From: Sulfitobacter sabulilitoris
GTDB taxonomy: Bacteria > Pseudomonadota > Alphaproteobacteria > Rhodobacterales > Rhodobacteraceae
Assembly (NCBI RefSeq): GCF_005887615.1
Contig: NZ_VANS01000003.1
Coordinates: forward strand, 221,672-285,671
Reading direction: 5' to 3'
DNA: 64,000 bases
In this document: one piece after another, positions 17,062 through 25,725 of the stretch
Numbering within the stretch: position 1 is the first letter of the stretch
Layout of the letters: each line of letters opens with the position of its first letter
Translations under genes and position numbers: made by a program
The notes under the pieces: model-generated
The model's input: only the letters and a program-made list of their open reading frames with translations
What the model was told of the DNA's origin: nothing
Database searches by the model: none

Positions 17062-17490
17062 CTACAGGATTTCCATCACCACCGCGGCCAGCACAAGATA
17101 CCGCGTCCCCTTGGCAAGGGTGACGAGGCAGAGAAACGGCACAAGGGGTTCGCGCATCAGCCCCGCGACGACGGTTATCGGATCGCCCACCACGGGCAAC
17201 CAGCTGCCCAGAAGCGACCACCGTCCGTACCGCCGATACCACCCTTGGGCGCGGTCCAGCTGACGCTCCGATCCGGGGAACCACCACCTGTCCCTGTAGC
17301 GCAGAACATACCGCCCCATGGACCAATTGATCACGGAGCCAAGAACATTTCCGACCGTCGCGACAAGGATCAGCAGGGATGCGGGATGCTGCGCGGCGGC
17401 CAGCAACCCCGCCAGGACGGCTTCGGACTGCATCGGCAGCAGGGTCGCCGCGACCAGGGCGGAAGCGAAGAGACCGATATAGGCGATCAT
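17062..17490 (-). CDS. YqaA/DedA-like small membrane protein
   Basis: A 142-residue inner-membrane protein with four or so hydrophobic segments. The motifs resemble the SNARE-associated/DedA family of YqaA type: LPMQSEAVLAGLL, VGNVLGSVINWSMGR, and SLLGSWLPVVGDPITVVAGLMR. In YqaA the GNxxGxxxNWxxGR and PxxGDPxxxxAG patterns are typical. Function is not firmly known; DedA relatives are lipid scramblases or flippases linked to membrane potential. It is a single gene, convergent with the TRAP operon. Confidence 0.88.
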   Translation of the reverse strand: MIAYIGLFASALVAATLLPMQSEAVLAGLLAAAQHPASLLILVATVGNVLGSVINWSMGRYVLRYRDRWWFPGSERQLDRAQGWYRRYGRWSLLGSWLPVVGDPITVVAGLMREPLVPFLCLVTLAKGTRYLVLAAVVMEIL

Positions 17491-17839
17491 GGGCCACTCA
17501 TGCCGCGAATTGTCCCTCGTGTCAGAATGACCCGCAGCGGCGGCGTCTGTTGCGTGGGCGTGCAGACGGCGACAGCCGCTGATCTCCGCACGTCATATCC
17601 TGCGGATGGCCCGACATGACAAGCCCAAAGACCTCATCGCGCCCCGGCGCCCCTGGCCCTGGCCGCGCCGGAACGGTGCATCCCAACCCGTCGGATCGCC
17701 GGGGTCCGGTGGCTTTGCCGTCCGGCGTTGGCTGGCAAGGGTGGTTGCAGCCACGGGCGGTTGGGGCGATCGCAAGGCCGCATCGCTGCCGTTGCATTTC
17801 GTCCTTTCCAAGGCGATCGGGACGACCCATATCTGTTGT
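17491..17839. other. Intergenic region of about 350 bp
   Basis: Between the YqaA-like gene and the metallopeptidase. The metallopeptidase frame is open from an ATG at 17606, but the translated part before 17840 is Arg/Pro/Trp-rich and unlike the family, so I treat it as non-coding. No clear RNA structure or promoter was recognised. Confidence 0.4.
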
Positions 17840-18226
17840 ATGCGCCACGACCTCCACCATTTCGAAAGGATCGCTCGCGAAACCGTCGCATCGTTGCCGG
17901 ACGCGTTCCGGCCCGCGGCGGAGCATGTCCTTTTGCGCATCGCCGACTGGCCCGAGCCGGGAATCCTGGCCGACCTCGGTATCGAGGACGCCCGCGATTT
18001 GACGGGCCTGTACGAGGGTATCCCGATGACCGAGAAATCGGTGTTCGACATGGCCCCGCAGCCGGACGTCGTATGGCTTTTCCGCAAACCGATCCTGGCC
18101 GAGTGGCGCGAGCGCGGCGATGTCGATCTGAACGATTTGATCGCCCATGTGGTGATCCATGAATTCGCCCACCACTTCGGGTGGACCGACGAGCAGATCG
18201 GCGTCATCGACCAGTGGTGGCTTTGA
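17840..18226 (+). CDS. Zincin-like metallopeptidase family protein
   Basis: A 128-residue protein with the zinc site IHEFAHHFGWTDEQI: HExxH, a second His, then an acidic residue a few positions on. This is the hallmark of the short zincin-like family found in alphaproteobacteria and actinobacteria. The N-terminus (HDLHHFERIARETVASLP) and EDARDLTGLYEGIP also match this family from memory. The ATG at 17840 gives the normal length; an upstream in-frame ATG at 17606 would add 78 atypical residues. No signal peptide; the physiological substrate is unknown. Confidence 0.85.
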   Translation: MRHDLHHFERIARETVASLPDAFRPAAEHVLLRIADWPEPGILADLGIEDARDLTGLYEGIPMTEKSVFDMAPQPDVVWLFRKPILAEWRERGDVDLNDLIAHVVIHEFAHHFGWTDEQIGVIDQWWL

Positions 18227-18379
18227 CCCCCGGCAGGGTCGCGGCGCGGTTCATCACTCCCGAATGCTGCCATGTCAACGCGGGCACCGGAAATCCTCGT
18301 GGTTCTGCCTTTCGGCTGGTGCGTCCGGGTGCGATGATGTTTGGTCCTTGCGATGATCAAAGGGCGAAAGGCCGGCAGA

Positions 18380-19288
18380 ATGGATATTCCCGGAGCACGG
18401 GCACTTGGATTGGCCGCGGCGCTTGCCACGGTCACGATCTGGGCGGCGTTTATGCTGGTCACGCGATTCGCCGTGCAGGGCAGTTTCACCGTCGAGGAGC
18501 TCTTGATCCTGCGTCTCGTGCCCGGCGCCGTGGTCATGGCCCCGGTGATGTGGCGGTTGGGCGTGATGCCCAAGGGCCTGTCGTGGCCACGCGCCGCCAT
18601 GCTGATGGTTGGCGCCAGCGCGGTCTTTCCCTACGTCGTGTCAAAGGGGCTGGCCTATGCGCCCGCGTCCGACGGCGGCGCGCTGGCGCCGGGAATGCTG
18701 CCGTTCTGGACGGCGCTGGCCGCCTATGCCCTGGCAGGCGAAGTTCCCGGTCCGCGGCGCAGGCTGGGGCTGGCGATCATTCTGGCCGGTGCGATGGTCG
18801 TGAGCCTGTGGCAGATCTTTCTCGGGGCGGCGGACGGCGCGTGGAAGGGCCATTTGATGTTTCTCACCGGGTCGGGCTTCTGGGCCGTCTATTCCGTCAT
18901 CTTCCGCCAAAGCGGGCTCAGCCCCTTGCGGGGGCTTGTGATCGGCTTGTTCTGGGGCACGCTGCTGGGCTCTCCGTTGCTGCTTGCGACGGGAAACGTG
19001 CGCTTTGCCGGTGTCAGCGCGGGCGATATCATCGTGATGACCGTGATCCAGAGTTTCGTCATCGGTATTCTGGCCATGTTCCTGTTCGGCTATGCCGTGC
19101 AACGCCTGGGTGCCGCGCAGACCGCCGCCTTCGGCGCATTGACCCCGATCCTCGCGTTGTTGGGGGGCGTGGCGTTCCTCGGCGAAACCGTCACCCCGCT
19201 CAAGGTGCTTGGCGTCTCGCTGGTGGCCGCGGGGGTCTTTCTGGCGTCAGGTGTGCTGAGCAAGCGACCGTCGGCGCTGGCATCGTGA
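18380..19288 (+). CDS. DMT superfamily (EamA) transporter
   Basis: A 302-residue membrane protein with ten predicted transmembrane segments in two EamA repeats. TM1 begins ALGLAAALATVTIWAAFMLVTRF, and the second repeat covers GSGFWAVYSVIFRQSG to the C-terminus, including FGALTPILALLGGVAFLGE, a typical EamA phrase. These proteins usually export metabolites or amino acids. The ATG at 18380 has AAAGG about 8 nt upstream; ATG 18353 is an alternative. It stands alone and its substrate cannot be inferred. Confidence 0.9.
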   Translation: MDIPGARALGLAAALATVTIWAAFMLVTRFAVQGSFTVEELLILRLVPGAVVMAPVMWRLGVMPKGLSWPRAAMLMVGASAVFPYVVSKGLAYAPASDGGALAPGMLPFWTALAAYALAGEVPGPRRRLGLAIILAGAMVVSLWQIFLGAADGAWKGHLMFLTGSGFWAVYSVIFRQSGLSPLRGLVIGLFWGTLLGSPLLLATGNVRFAGVSAGDIIVMTVIQSFVIGILAMFLFGYAVQRLGAAQTAAFGALTPILALLGGVAFLGETVTPLKVLGVSLVAAGVFLASGVLSKRPSALAS

Positions 19289-19302
19289 CACCTTGCGAGG
19301 TC

Positions 19303-19324
19303 GCTGACCCGAAGCGCGGTCAGC
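19303..19324. terminator. Hairpin between convergent EamA and lipoprotein genes
   Basis: GCTGACC (19303-19309) and GGTCAGC (19318-19324) form a perfect 7-bp stem with an 8-base loop, 14 bp after the EamA stop and 52 bp from the end of the convergent lipoprotein gene. No T run, so a terminator role is probable at best. Confidence 0.4.
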
Positions 19325-19376
19325 ACCGGCGGGGTGCGCCGCGCGGCATGTGACGCTTGGCTGGCGGCGGGCGGCA

Positions 19377-19994
19377 TCACACGCGCTGCACCACCCAATC
19401 GGATATTGCCGGCAACAGCGCATTCAGAACCGCCTGGAAGGCGGCGACGATGCTGGCGGGATCATCACCCGCGGCCGGCACGGACTGGGAAAAGCCGCGC
19501 GTGGCGACCACCCGCTGATCGCGGTCATTGACGACGGTCAGGGTCATGTTCACCTCAGCCACAAGGGCGTCATCGGCCCCTGCGTTCACCTGAAAGGCGT
19601 CGATCCGGACCAGCAGGGCGCTGTCGGGCACCGGCCCGCCGTCGCTGCGCCCGACATAGCCCACGCGGCCGGTGCCGGAAATGCTGCGCACCAGCAGGGA
19701 TTGCAGGACCAGCGGCAACTCGTCGCTCCATCTGGCGTCGGGCAGATAGGTGACGGACACGGCATCGGGCTTGACCATGATCCGGTCCGTGGCGATGGCG
19801 GCGGTCGCCTCGGGGCGCGCCACCAGCACCGTGCGACCGGTGCGCCGCCCGTTCGTGGCACCCGGCGCCGGCGCAAGGTCATAGGTGTCGAGCGGGCGTG
19901 CGGCCGTGTTCAAGGCCGAGACCGCGCCGCACCCGCCAAGGGCGGATAAGGCCCCGGCAAGGGCGGCACGGCGGGTCAGGTGAAGGCTGCGCAT
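19377..19994 (-). CDS. ABC-type transport auxiliary lipoprotein (Mla/PqiC-like)
   Basis: A 205-residue lipoprotein, probably the outer-membrane-side partner of the MCE transporter encoded just upstream. The N-terminus MRSLHLTRRAALAGALSALGGC has a twin-arginine-like charged start, a hydrophobic stretch and a lipobox (LGGC). The rest matches the PqiC/ABC-auxiliary lipoprotein pattern: TYDLAPAP, VLVARPEA, DRIMVKPDAVSVTYLPDARWSDELPLVLQ. The ATG at 19994 has GGAGA upstream and begins 4 bp after the MCE stop. Last gene of the four-gene operon. Confidence 0.9.
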   Translation of the reverse strand: MRSLHLTRRAALAGALSALGGCGAVSALNTAARPLDTYDLAPAPGATNGRRTGRTVLVARPEATAAIATDRIMVKPDAVSVTYLPDARWSDELPLVLQSLLVRSISGTGRVGYVGRSDGGPVPDSALLVRIDAFQVNAGADDALVAEVNMTLTVVNDRDQRVVATRGFSQSVPAAGDDPASIVAAFQAVLNALLPAISDWVVQRV

Positions 19995-19998
19995 GGCA

Positions 19999-21714
19999 TT
20001 ATCTCCGATATTCGGGCACACGATTGTCGAGCAGGAAGCGCGCGGGATCGCGTTCGATCCGACGCACCAGCGCGTTAAGGGCGCTGACCAGGTTGCGCGC
20101 GTCGCTTCCGAACCGGGTCAGCTCGGGCAGCCCGGTCTGGGCGAAGGTTCCGATCGCGGGCGCACTGGCGGCGACCGCGCCCTCGATCTGCGCCACGACG
20201 CCGTCAGCGCGGTTGATCAGGGCGCGCAGGTCGGCGGCGATGGCCGGGACATCGCGGGTCACGTCCTCGATCGCCAGGCTGATCCGGTCCGACGCGGTGC
20301 GGATATCGGACAGGACCGGCCCCAGGTCCGTGTCGATCGCATCCGTGGTCGCATCGAAGGCCGCTTCTGCCGATGCCAACGCGGTTTCCGATGCGGTCAG
20401 CGCGCGATCGACGGTGTCGAGGGTCGTTTGCGCCCTCTGGAACAACGCACTGGCCGAGGTCAGCGCCTGCTGTGCATCGGTCGCCAGCGGATCGAACCGG
20501 CCTGTCAGCCCGGTCAGATCCTGTGCCACCCGATCCACCGCGGCAGAGGCGGTCGCCACGCCAGTGCGAATATCGCTGACGACGTTCGGAACATCGTCGC
20601 GCATCACCGCCTCGATCCGGGCGAGCGTCGATTTCGCATCGCTCAGCACCGCGCGGGCTTCGGCCACCAGAAGGGTGCCGTCACCGTCCACCAGCGTGTC
20701 GAAACTGTCGGAGGCTTCGGTCACGGCATCGAAGGCCTGGTTCGCCTCCACCAGCGTTTGCTCCAACTCAGCCAGCCGCGCATTCAACAGATCGGCGGTT
20801 TGCGAAAAACCGTCCAGCGTGGCGCCCGATCTTTGCCGGATATCCGTGACAGCCGCATTGATCGACGTCACCGATTGCGACACCCGCGCCAGTATAACGG
20901 GCAGTTGTTCGCGCAGGATGATCTCGGCCTGCCGGAACGCCCCGCCGGCATTGTCCATCGCCGTGGTCGAGGTCGTCAGCGCGGTATCGGCCGTATCAAA
21001 GGCTTGCCGGGCCGAGGCCAGCATCTCGTCCGCGCGCGTCAGCGTCGTCGAAACAGCCGCCCCGATACCGTCGAGCCTGTCGGTGAAGCGGGTGATCTGC
21101 ACAGTGGCATCCCTGACCGTTTCGGTCACGGTCGAGAAATCGGTCAGCGCCTCGTCCAGCCGCCCCGAGGAGTTGGCAAGATTCCGCAGGATGTCAGCAA
21201 CGTAAGCCTGGTTTTCCGGCCCCGTCAGCGCCTGGAACTGATCCAGCAGGCGGGTCGCCTCGTTCAGGAGGTCGGGCGCCTCTTCGACCAGTGTCTGCAC
21301 CGTCGATCGGCGGGATGCGATGATCGGCAGGCCCCCGTCGGGCGCCGTCAGTTCCGGCGACCCTGGCGTGCCCCCCGACAATGAGATGGAGGCGACCCCG
21401 GTCACCCCCTGCGATTGCAGTTGTGCGACCGTGTTTTCGCGGATCGGCGTCGTCGCGTCGATCTCGACGGTGGTGAACACCTTCGACGGGTCTTCCTCGT
21501 AGATCCGCAACCCGATCACCTTGCCGACCGAAATGCCGTTGAACAGCACGTCCCCCGACGGGTCCAGCCCCGAGACATCGTCGAACAGGATGCCGTAGGT
21601 CGCGTATTGGCGGTCGATCTCGACACTGGCGAGCCAGATGAAAAACCCCAGCGTCCCGAGGATACCCATCAGGGTGAATGCGCCGATCAGGATGAAATTG
21701 GCCCGCGTTTCCAT
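19999..21714 (-). CDS. MCE-domain (MlaD-like) phospholipid transport protein, long form
   Basis: A 571-residue periplasmic protein anchored by one N-terminal transmembrane helix (ANFILIGAFTLMGILGTLGFFIWL). A single MCE domain follows (about residues 38-120: GILFDDVSGLDPSGDVLFNGISVGKV, VTGVASISLSGG). The remaining 440 residues are Ala/Thr/Asp-rich, helical and heptad-like, forming a long coiled coil or tunnel. E. coli MlaD is only about 180 residues, so this is the long LetB/Mce-like version seen in alphaproteobacteria. The ATG overlaps the MlaF stop (TAATG). It carries lipid between membranes with the other three proteins. Confidence 0.92.
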   Translation of the reverse strand: METRANFILIGAFTLMGILGTLGFFIWLASVEIDRQYATYGILFDDVSGLDPSGDVLFNGISVGKVIGLRIYEEDPSKVFTTVEIDATTPIRENTVAQLQSQGVTGVASISLSGGTPGSPELTAPDGGLPIIASRRSTVQTLVEEAPDLLNEATRLLDQFQALTGPENQAYVADILRNLANSSGRLDEALTDFSTVTETVRDATVQITRFTDRLDGIGAAVSTTLTRADEMLASARQAFDTADTALTTSTTAMDNAGGAFRQAEIILREQLPVILARVSQSVTSINAAVTDIRQRSGATLDGFSQTADLLNARLAELEQTLVEANQAFDAVTEASDSFDTLVDGDGTLLVAEARAVLSDAKSTLARIEAVMRDDVPNVVSDIRTGVATASAAVDRVAQDLTGLTGRFDPLATDAQQALTSASALFQRAQTTLDTVDRALTASETALASAEAAFDATTDAIDTDLGPVLSDIRTASDRISLAIEDVTRDVPAIAADLRALINRADGVVAQIEGAVAASAPAIGTFAQTGLPELTRFGSDARNLVSALNALVRRIERDPARFLLDNRVPEYRR

Positions 21715-22535
21715 TACGCCCTCCCATCCGGGCGTGCCGAAGCCGTGGCCGCGCGGGCACGGGGCCCATGGAAATATTCCTTTACCCAGGGGTGATCGAC
21801 ATCCAGCATGTCGCGCATCGTCCCAACCGCGAGCACTCGTTTGTCGGCCAGTACCGCGACCCGGTCGCAGATGGCGTGCAGGCTGTCCAGATCATGCGTC
21901 ACCAGAAAGACGGTCAGCCCAAGCGCCGCCTGAAGCTGTTTGATCAGCGTGTCGAATGCCGCCGCCCCGATTGGGTCAAGCCCGGCCGTGGGTTCGTCGA
22001 GGAACACGATCTCGGGGTCGAGCGCGATGGACCGTGCGAACCCGGCGCGTTTGCGCATCCCGCCCGACAGTTCCGACGGATATTTTACCTGCGCGTTTTC
22101 AGGCAGGCCGACCATGCGCACCTTTATCCCCGCCAGCGTTTCGCGCAGCGCGTCGTCCAGGTGCAACTGCTCGCGCATCGGGGCCTCGACGTTCTGGCGC
22201 ACGGTCAGCGAGGAAAACAGCGCACCGTCCTGGAACATCACGCCCCAGCGGCGTCGCAGCCGTCGGTAGTCGTCATCCGAGGTGTCGCGCACGCTCTGGC
22301 CCAGCACCTCGATCTGGCCCTCGGCGGGGTTGAGCAACCCGACGATGGCACGCAGCAGCACCGACTTGCCGGTGCCCGATCCGCCCACTACGCCGATGAT
22401 CTCTCCGCGCCGCACATCCAGGTCCAGACCGTCATGCACGGTATGGGTGTCAAACCGGGTCACAAGGCCGCGCACCCTGATGATGGTCTCGGGCGCGGGG
22501 GGCGGGGTCGTTTGGGCATCGGGTTCGGGCATCAT
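21714..22535 (-). CDS. ABC transporter ATP-binding protein, MlaF type
   Basis: A 273-residue ATPase of an MCE phospholipid transporter. It has Walker A GGSGTGKS, Q-loop GVMFQDGALFSSLTV (typical of MlaF), signature LSGGMRKR, Walker B IVFLDEPTAGLDP and the switch histidine in VTHD. An N-terminal Pro/Thr-rich tail of about 15 residues precedes the fold. It overlaps the permease stop by ATGA and the MCE gene by one base. All catalytic motifs are intact, in contrast to the pseudo-ABC protein at 57,184. Confidence 0.94.
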   Translation of the reverse strand: MMPEPDAQTTPPPAPETIIRVRGLVTRFDTHTVHDGLDLDVRRGEIIGVVGGSGTGKSVLLRAIVGLLNPAEGQIEVLGQSVRDTSDDDYRRLRRRWGVMFQDGALFSSLTVRQNVEAPMREQLHLDDALRETLAGIKVRMVGLPENAQVKYPSELSGGMRKRAGFARSIALDPEIVFLDEPTAGLDPIGAAAFDTLIKQLQAALGLTVFLVTHDLDSLHAICDRVAVLADKRVLAVGTMRDMLDVDHPWVKEYFHGPRARAATASARPDGRA

Positions 22536-23668
22536 ACCCCCACAATTGCGAAAAAGATCGAAAACAGCGCGTCCATCACGATCACCATGAAAATCGACAG
22601 CACGACGGATGTCGAGGTCAGCCGCCCCAGCGATTCCGCGTTGCCGCCCACTTTCATCCCCTCGTAGCACCCGATGATCCCGATGATCAGCGCAAAGAAC
22701 GGCGCCTTGATCATGCCGACCCCGAAGTGCCAGACATCGGTGTTGGACACCAATCGCGACTGGAACACCGCAGGCGATACGCCAAGTTCGACCCATGACA
22801 TCGCCGCGCCGCCGATCAGCCCGGAGATATCCGCGATGAACCCCAGAACAGGCAGCATCAGGATCAGGGCCAGCACCCGCGGCACCACGAGGATGGTAAC
22901 AGGGTCGAGCCCCAATGTCCGCATGGCGTCGATTTCCTCGCGCATTTTCATGGAGCCGATGGCGGCGGTAAAGGCCGACCCGGAGCGCCCCGCGACGATG
23001 ATCGCGGTCAGTAGGATGCCCAGTTCGCGCAGAACCGAGATCGCGATCAGATCGACGACAAAGACCTCTGCGCCGAACTGGCGAAGCTGCGCCGCCCCCT
23101 GAAACGCAAGCACCACGCCGATGAGGAACGCCATCAGCGCCACGATGGGCACCGCGTTCAGCCCGACCTCCTGGCAATGGTGCACCAGCGAGGTGAGCCG
23201 CAACCGGCGAGGCCGTATCACGATGCCCGCAATCGTGGCGACCGTCTGACCCAGAAACGAGGTCAGTTCGACGAAGGTGCGCCACCCGCGAACCACCATC
23301 CGCCCGAAGGCCTCCAGGCGGTCGGCCAGCGTGCGCGGCGGAAGCACGGCGGCCTCTTCGGGTGGCATGTTGCGGCGCACCGTCTCGATCAATTGCGCCT
23401 GCGCGTCGCTCGCGCCCTCGATCTCGACCGTGGTCCCCGCCGCCGCCGCAATGCCGCGCTGCATGTCGATCAGGAACCATGCGCCTGCTGTATCGACATG
23501 GCTCAGCGCCGATATGTCGATGACCGAAGCCCCGCGCGCACTGTCAAGGATGGCGGCCCGGTCAAGGCCCTCGACCGCATCGATCCGCAATTCGCCCGAC
23601 ATCGACACCCGTGCGCCCGATGCGACCACGTCAAGGGACTTCCGTGCTATGTGGGCGTCATCATTCAA
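22532..23668 (-). CDS. MlaE family lipid ABC permease with N-terminal STAS domain
   Basis: A 378-residue membrane protein. Residues about 1-110 form a STAS-like domain (SGELRIDAVEGLDRAAIL, DISALSHVDTAGAWFLIDM), here fused to the permease, whereas E. coli encodes it separately as MlaB. The rest is the MlaE permease, with VVLAFQGAAQLRQFGAEVFV, GRSGSAFTAAIGSMKMREEIDAM and about five transmembrane segments. First gene of the operon permease-ATPase-MCE-lipoprotein, transcribed toward lower coordinates. Such systems maintain outer-membrane lipid asymmetry or import lipids or sterols. Confidence 0.94.
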   Translation of the reverse strand: MNDDAHIARKSLDVVASGARVSMSGELRIDAVEGLDRAAILDSARGASVIDISALSHVDTAGAWFLIDMQRGIAAAAGTTVEIEGASDAQAQLIETVRRNMPPEEAAVLPPRTLADRLEAFGRMVVRGWRTFVELTSFLGQTVATIAGIVIRPRRLRLTSLVHHCQEVGLNAVPIVALMAFLIGVVLAFQGAAQLRQFGAEVFVVDLIAISVLRELGILLTAIIVAGRSGSAFTAAIGSMKMREEIDAMRTLGLDPVTILVVPRVLALILMLPVLGFIADISGLIGGAAMSWVELGVSPAVFQSRLVSNTDVWHFGVGMIKAPFFALIIGIIGCYEGMKVGGNAESLGRLTSTSVVLSIFMVIVMDALFSIFFAIVGV

Positions 23669-23892
23669 TCGATATCACCACGGGCAAAATGGGTGGTCGT
23701 GCCGGACTATCGAACATATTCGACAGGTCCTCAAGCAGACCGATCGGTTATCGGGTCCTGCGCAACCTGGCCGTCCGTCTTGGCGAATGCGCTGGGCGAT
23801 GGCACCGCGCTGCTCGCGGCCCTCGCGCAGGGCGGGCTTGGATCGTCCGGGATCGCGCATATATCGGTGATGGACGATCGGGGAGCGTGAGA

Positions 23893-24315
23893 ATGGCTGG
23901 ACTGAAGCTGACGTGTCTGCACTGCGGTCAGGTGAACCGCACACCGAAGGAGCGGCTGGATGCCGCGAAATGCGCGACTTGCGGCGCCCGGCTGGCGACG
24001 GGAAAGGCGATCGACGTCGATCTGGCCACCCTGCAAAAGGCCGCGCGCAACGACGATCTTGCACTGGTCGTGGACTTCTGGGCGCCCTGGTGTGGTCCTT
24101 GCAAGATGATGGCCCCGCAGTTCACGCAGGCGGCGGGACAGCTCAGGGGGCAGGCCCGGCTGGTGAAAGTGAACACCGAAGACCACCCAAAGGCCAGCGC
24201 GACATACGGCATCCGCGGCATTCCGACCCTGATCGCATTCAAGGGCGGCCGCGAGGTCAAGCGGCAGGCCGGGGCGCTGCAAGCGCCGCAAATCATCGGT
24301 TGGGTGCCTGTCTGA
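23893..24315 (+). CDS. trxC: Thioredoxin with N-terminal zinc ribbon (thioredoxin 2 type)
   Basis: A 140-residue thioredoxin. The N-terminus carries two CxxC pairs (CLHCG and CATCG) forming the zinc ribbon of TrxC. The thioredoxin fold has the active site WAPWCGPCK and the cis-proline segment RGIPTLIAFKGG. The GTG-like upstream frame is not coding; the ATG at 23893 has GGGAG in front. It reduces protein disulfides in the cytoplasm and the zinc form is usually linked to oxidative stress. It stands alone, divergent from the Mla operon. Name by family resemblance. Confidence 0.93.
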   Translation: MAGLKLTCLHCGQVNRTPKERLDAAKCATCGARLATGKAIDVDLATLQKAARNDDLALVVDFWAPWCGPCKMMAPQFTQAAGQLRGQARLVKVNTEDHPKASATYGIRGIPTLIAFKGGREVKRQAGALQAPQIIGWVPV

Positions 24316-24738
24316 GGGGCTGCGCAGGGCATCGCGGCGCGGGCCTTGCCCGATCGCAGCCGTGCCGGTCAGGCAGGTTAGGGTCCTGCGGATGGGCCCC
24401 GAACCGAACACCTTGACGTCCCGGCGGGCGGTCGGGGCCGCGCAAGCCCGGCACGAACGCCCCGTCACCCGGCGCGGCGTCGTGACGGAACGGTGGCTTG
24501 CATTGATATCTCTCAACACCTGCGATCACGAACGCGCCTAGGGTGCCGACCTTGCGGGCGACCACGGCGGCCCCGCGTGGCAGGACATGACCATGACCCC
24601 CACACCGCGATCCAGGGCGTTCGACTTTCGGCGGCACAGCGGTGCGGCGCCGGATCGCCGATGCGCAGGGCGGACCCCGGCGCGACCGGGGGCCCCTGTG
24701 CGGGGCGATGCGGCATCGCCCCCGCCGGGCACAGGGTG
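24316..24738. other. Intergenic region of about 420 bp
   Basis: Between thioredoxin and PRPP synthetase. Frames on both strands translate to Arg/Ala/Pro-rich text without family resemblance. It has a slightly AT-richer patch near 24,490-24,530 (TTGCATTGATATC) that might hold a promoter. No repeats or RNA gene recognised. Confidence 0.4.
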
Positions 24739-25725
24739 ATGGGATTGCCCAAGGTTTTCGCGCTCGGCGCCACGCGCGGCCTTGGCGAGGCGGTGTCCGC
24801 AGCGCTGGGCCAGCCGCTTGCGCCGCTCGAAGAGCGCGGTTTCGAGGATGGCGAGCACAAGGCCCGCCCGATGGTCAGCGTGCGCGGCGTCGATGCCTAT
24901 GTCATCCAAAGCCTGCATGGTGGCCCGGACGAAAGCCCGAATGACAAACTTGCCCGGCTGCTGTTCTTCATTGCCGCGCTCAAGACGAACGGGGCGGCGC
25001 GGGTGACGGCCGTGGTTCCCTATCTGGCCTATGCGCGCAAGGACCGCCAGACCAAGCCGCGCGACCCCCTGACCGCCCGCTACGTGGCCCAGTTGATCGA
25101 AGCGGTGCACACCGACCGCGTGTTGACGCTCGAGGTGCACAACCCGGTGGCCTTTCAGAACGCGTTTCGCTGCGAGGCGGTCGCGCTGGATTGCCGGGGC
25201 GTGCTGCTGGAGCGTGCCGCGGCGCTGGCGGGGGAGGGGGCGGTCACGGTGGCCTCACCGGATCCCGGCGGGGTCAAACGGGCGCAACTGTTCCGCGAGG
25301 CGCTCGAGACGCGGATCGGTCGTTCGGTGGGGTTCGCCCTGATGGAAAAGCGCCGCAGCGCCGGCGTGGTCAGTGGCAGCCTTCTGGCGGGCGACGTGCA
25401 GGGCGCGCGGGTGCTGGTCGTCGATGACATGATCGCCTCCGGCGGCACCATGGTCCGCGCGGCGCAGGCGGTGCGGGCGGCGGGCGCGCGCGATGCCTGG
25501 GCCCTGGCCGCGCACGGGCTATTCACCCAGGGCGCGCAAGCGGCGATCGCCGACCAGGCGGTCGCGGGCTGGATCGTCACCGACACGGTGCCGCCCTTTC
25601 GTCTGCGGGGCGATCCCGTCGCCGACCGGATCGAGACGATCAGCGCGGCGCCGCTCTTTGCCGATGCGATCCGCCGGTTGAACGGCAATCTGCCGATCAT
25701 CGATCTTCCGGCCGCCGGGTCCTGA
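24739..25725 (+). CDS. Ribose-phosphate pyrophosphokinase (PRPP synthetase) family protein
   Basis: A 328-residue protein of the PRPP synthetase family, which makes PRPP from ribose 5-phosphate and ATP. It has the flexible-loop segment YLAYARKDRQTKPRDPLTARYVAQL, the pyrophosphate-binding region SPDPGGVKRAQL and the PRPP-binding motif VLVVDDMIASGGTM. These are all recognisable, but the N-terminus (FALGATRGLGEAV) and some loops differ from housekeeping Prs, which begins with the GNxxxxLAxxIA pattern. I therefore regard it as a divergent paralogue of the type often encoded near thymidine phosphorylase. It overlaps the convergent kinase-like gene by 29 bp. Confidence 0.88.
   Translation: MGLPKVFALGATRGLGEAVSAALGQPLAPLEERGFEDGEHKARPMVSVRGVDAYVIQSLHGGPDESPNDKLARLLFFIAALKTNGAARVTAVVPYLAYARKDRQTKPRDPLTARYVAQLIEAVHTDRVLTLEVHNPVAFQNAFRCEAVALDCRGVLLERAAALAGEGAVTVASPDPGGVKRAQLFREALETRIGRSVGFALMEKRRSAGVVSGSLLAGDVQGARVLVVDDMIASGGTMVRAAQAVRAAGARDAWALAAHGLFTQGAQAAIADQAVAGWIVTDTVPPFRLRGDPVADRIETISAAPLFADAIRRLNGNLPIIDLPAAGS

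Noticed and set aside
17606..17839. N-terminal extension of the metallopeptidase from an upstream ATG
   Set aside because: The added 78 residues are Arg/Pro/Trp-rich and unlike the family; the internal ATG gives the usual length.
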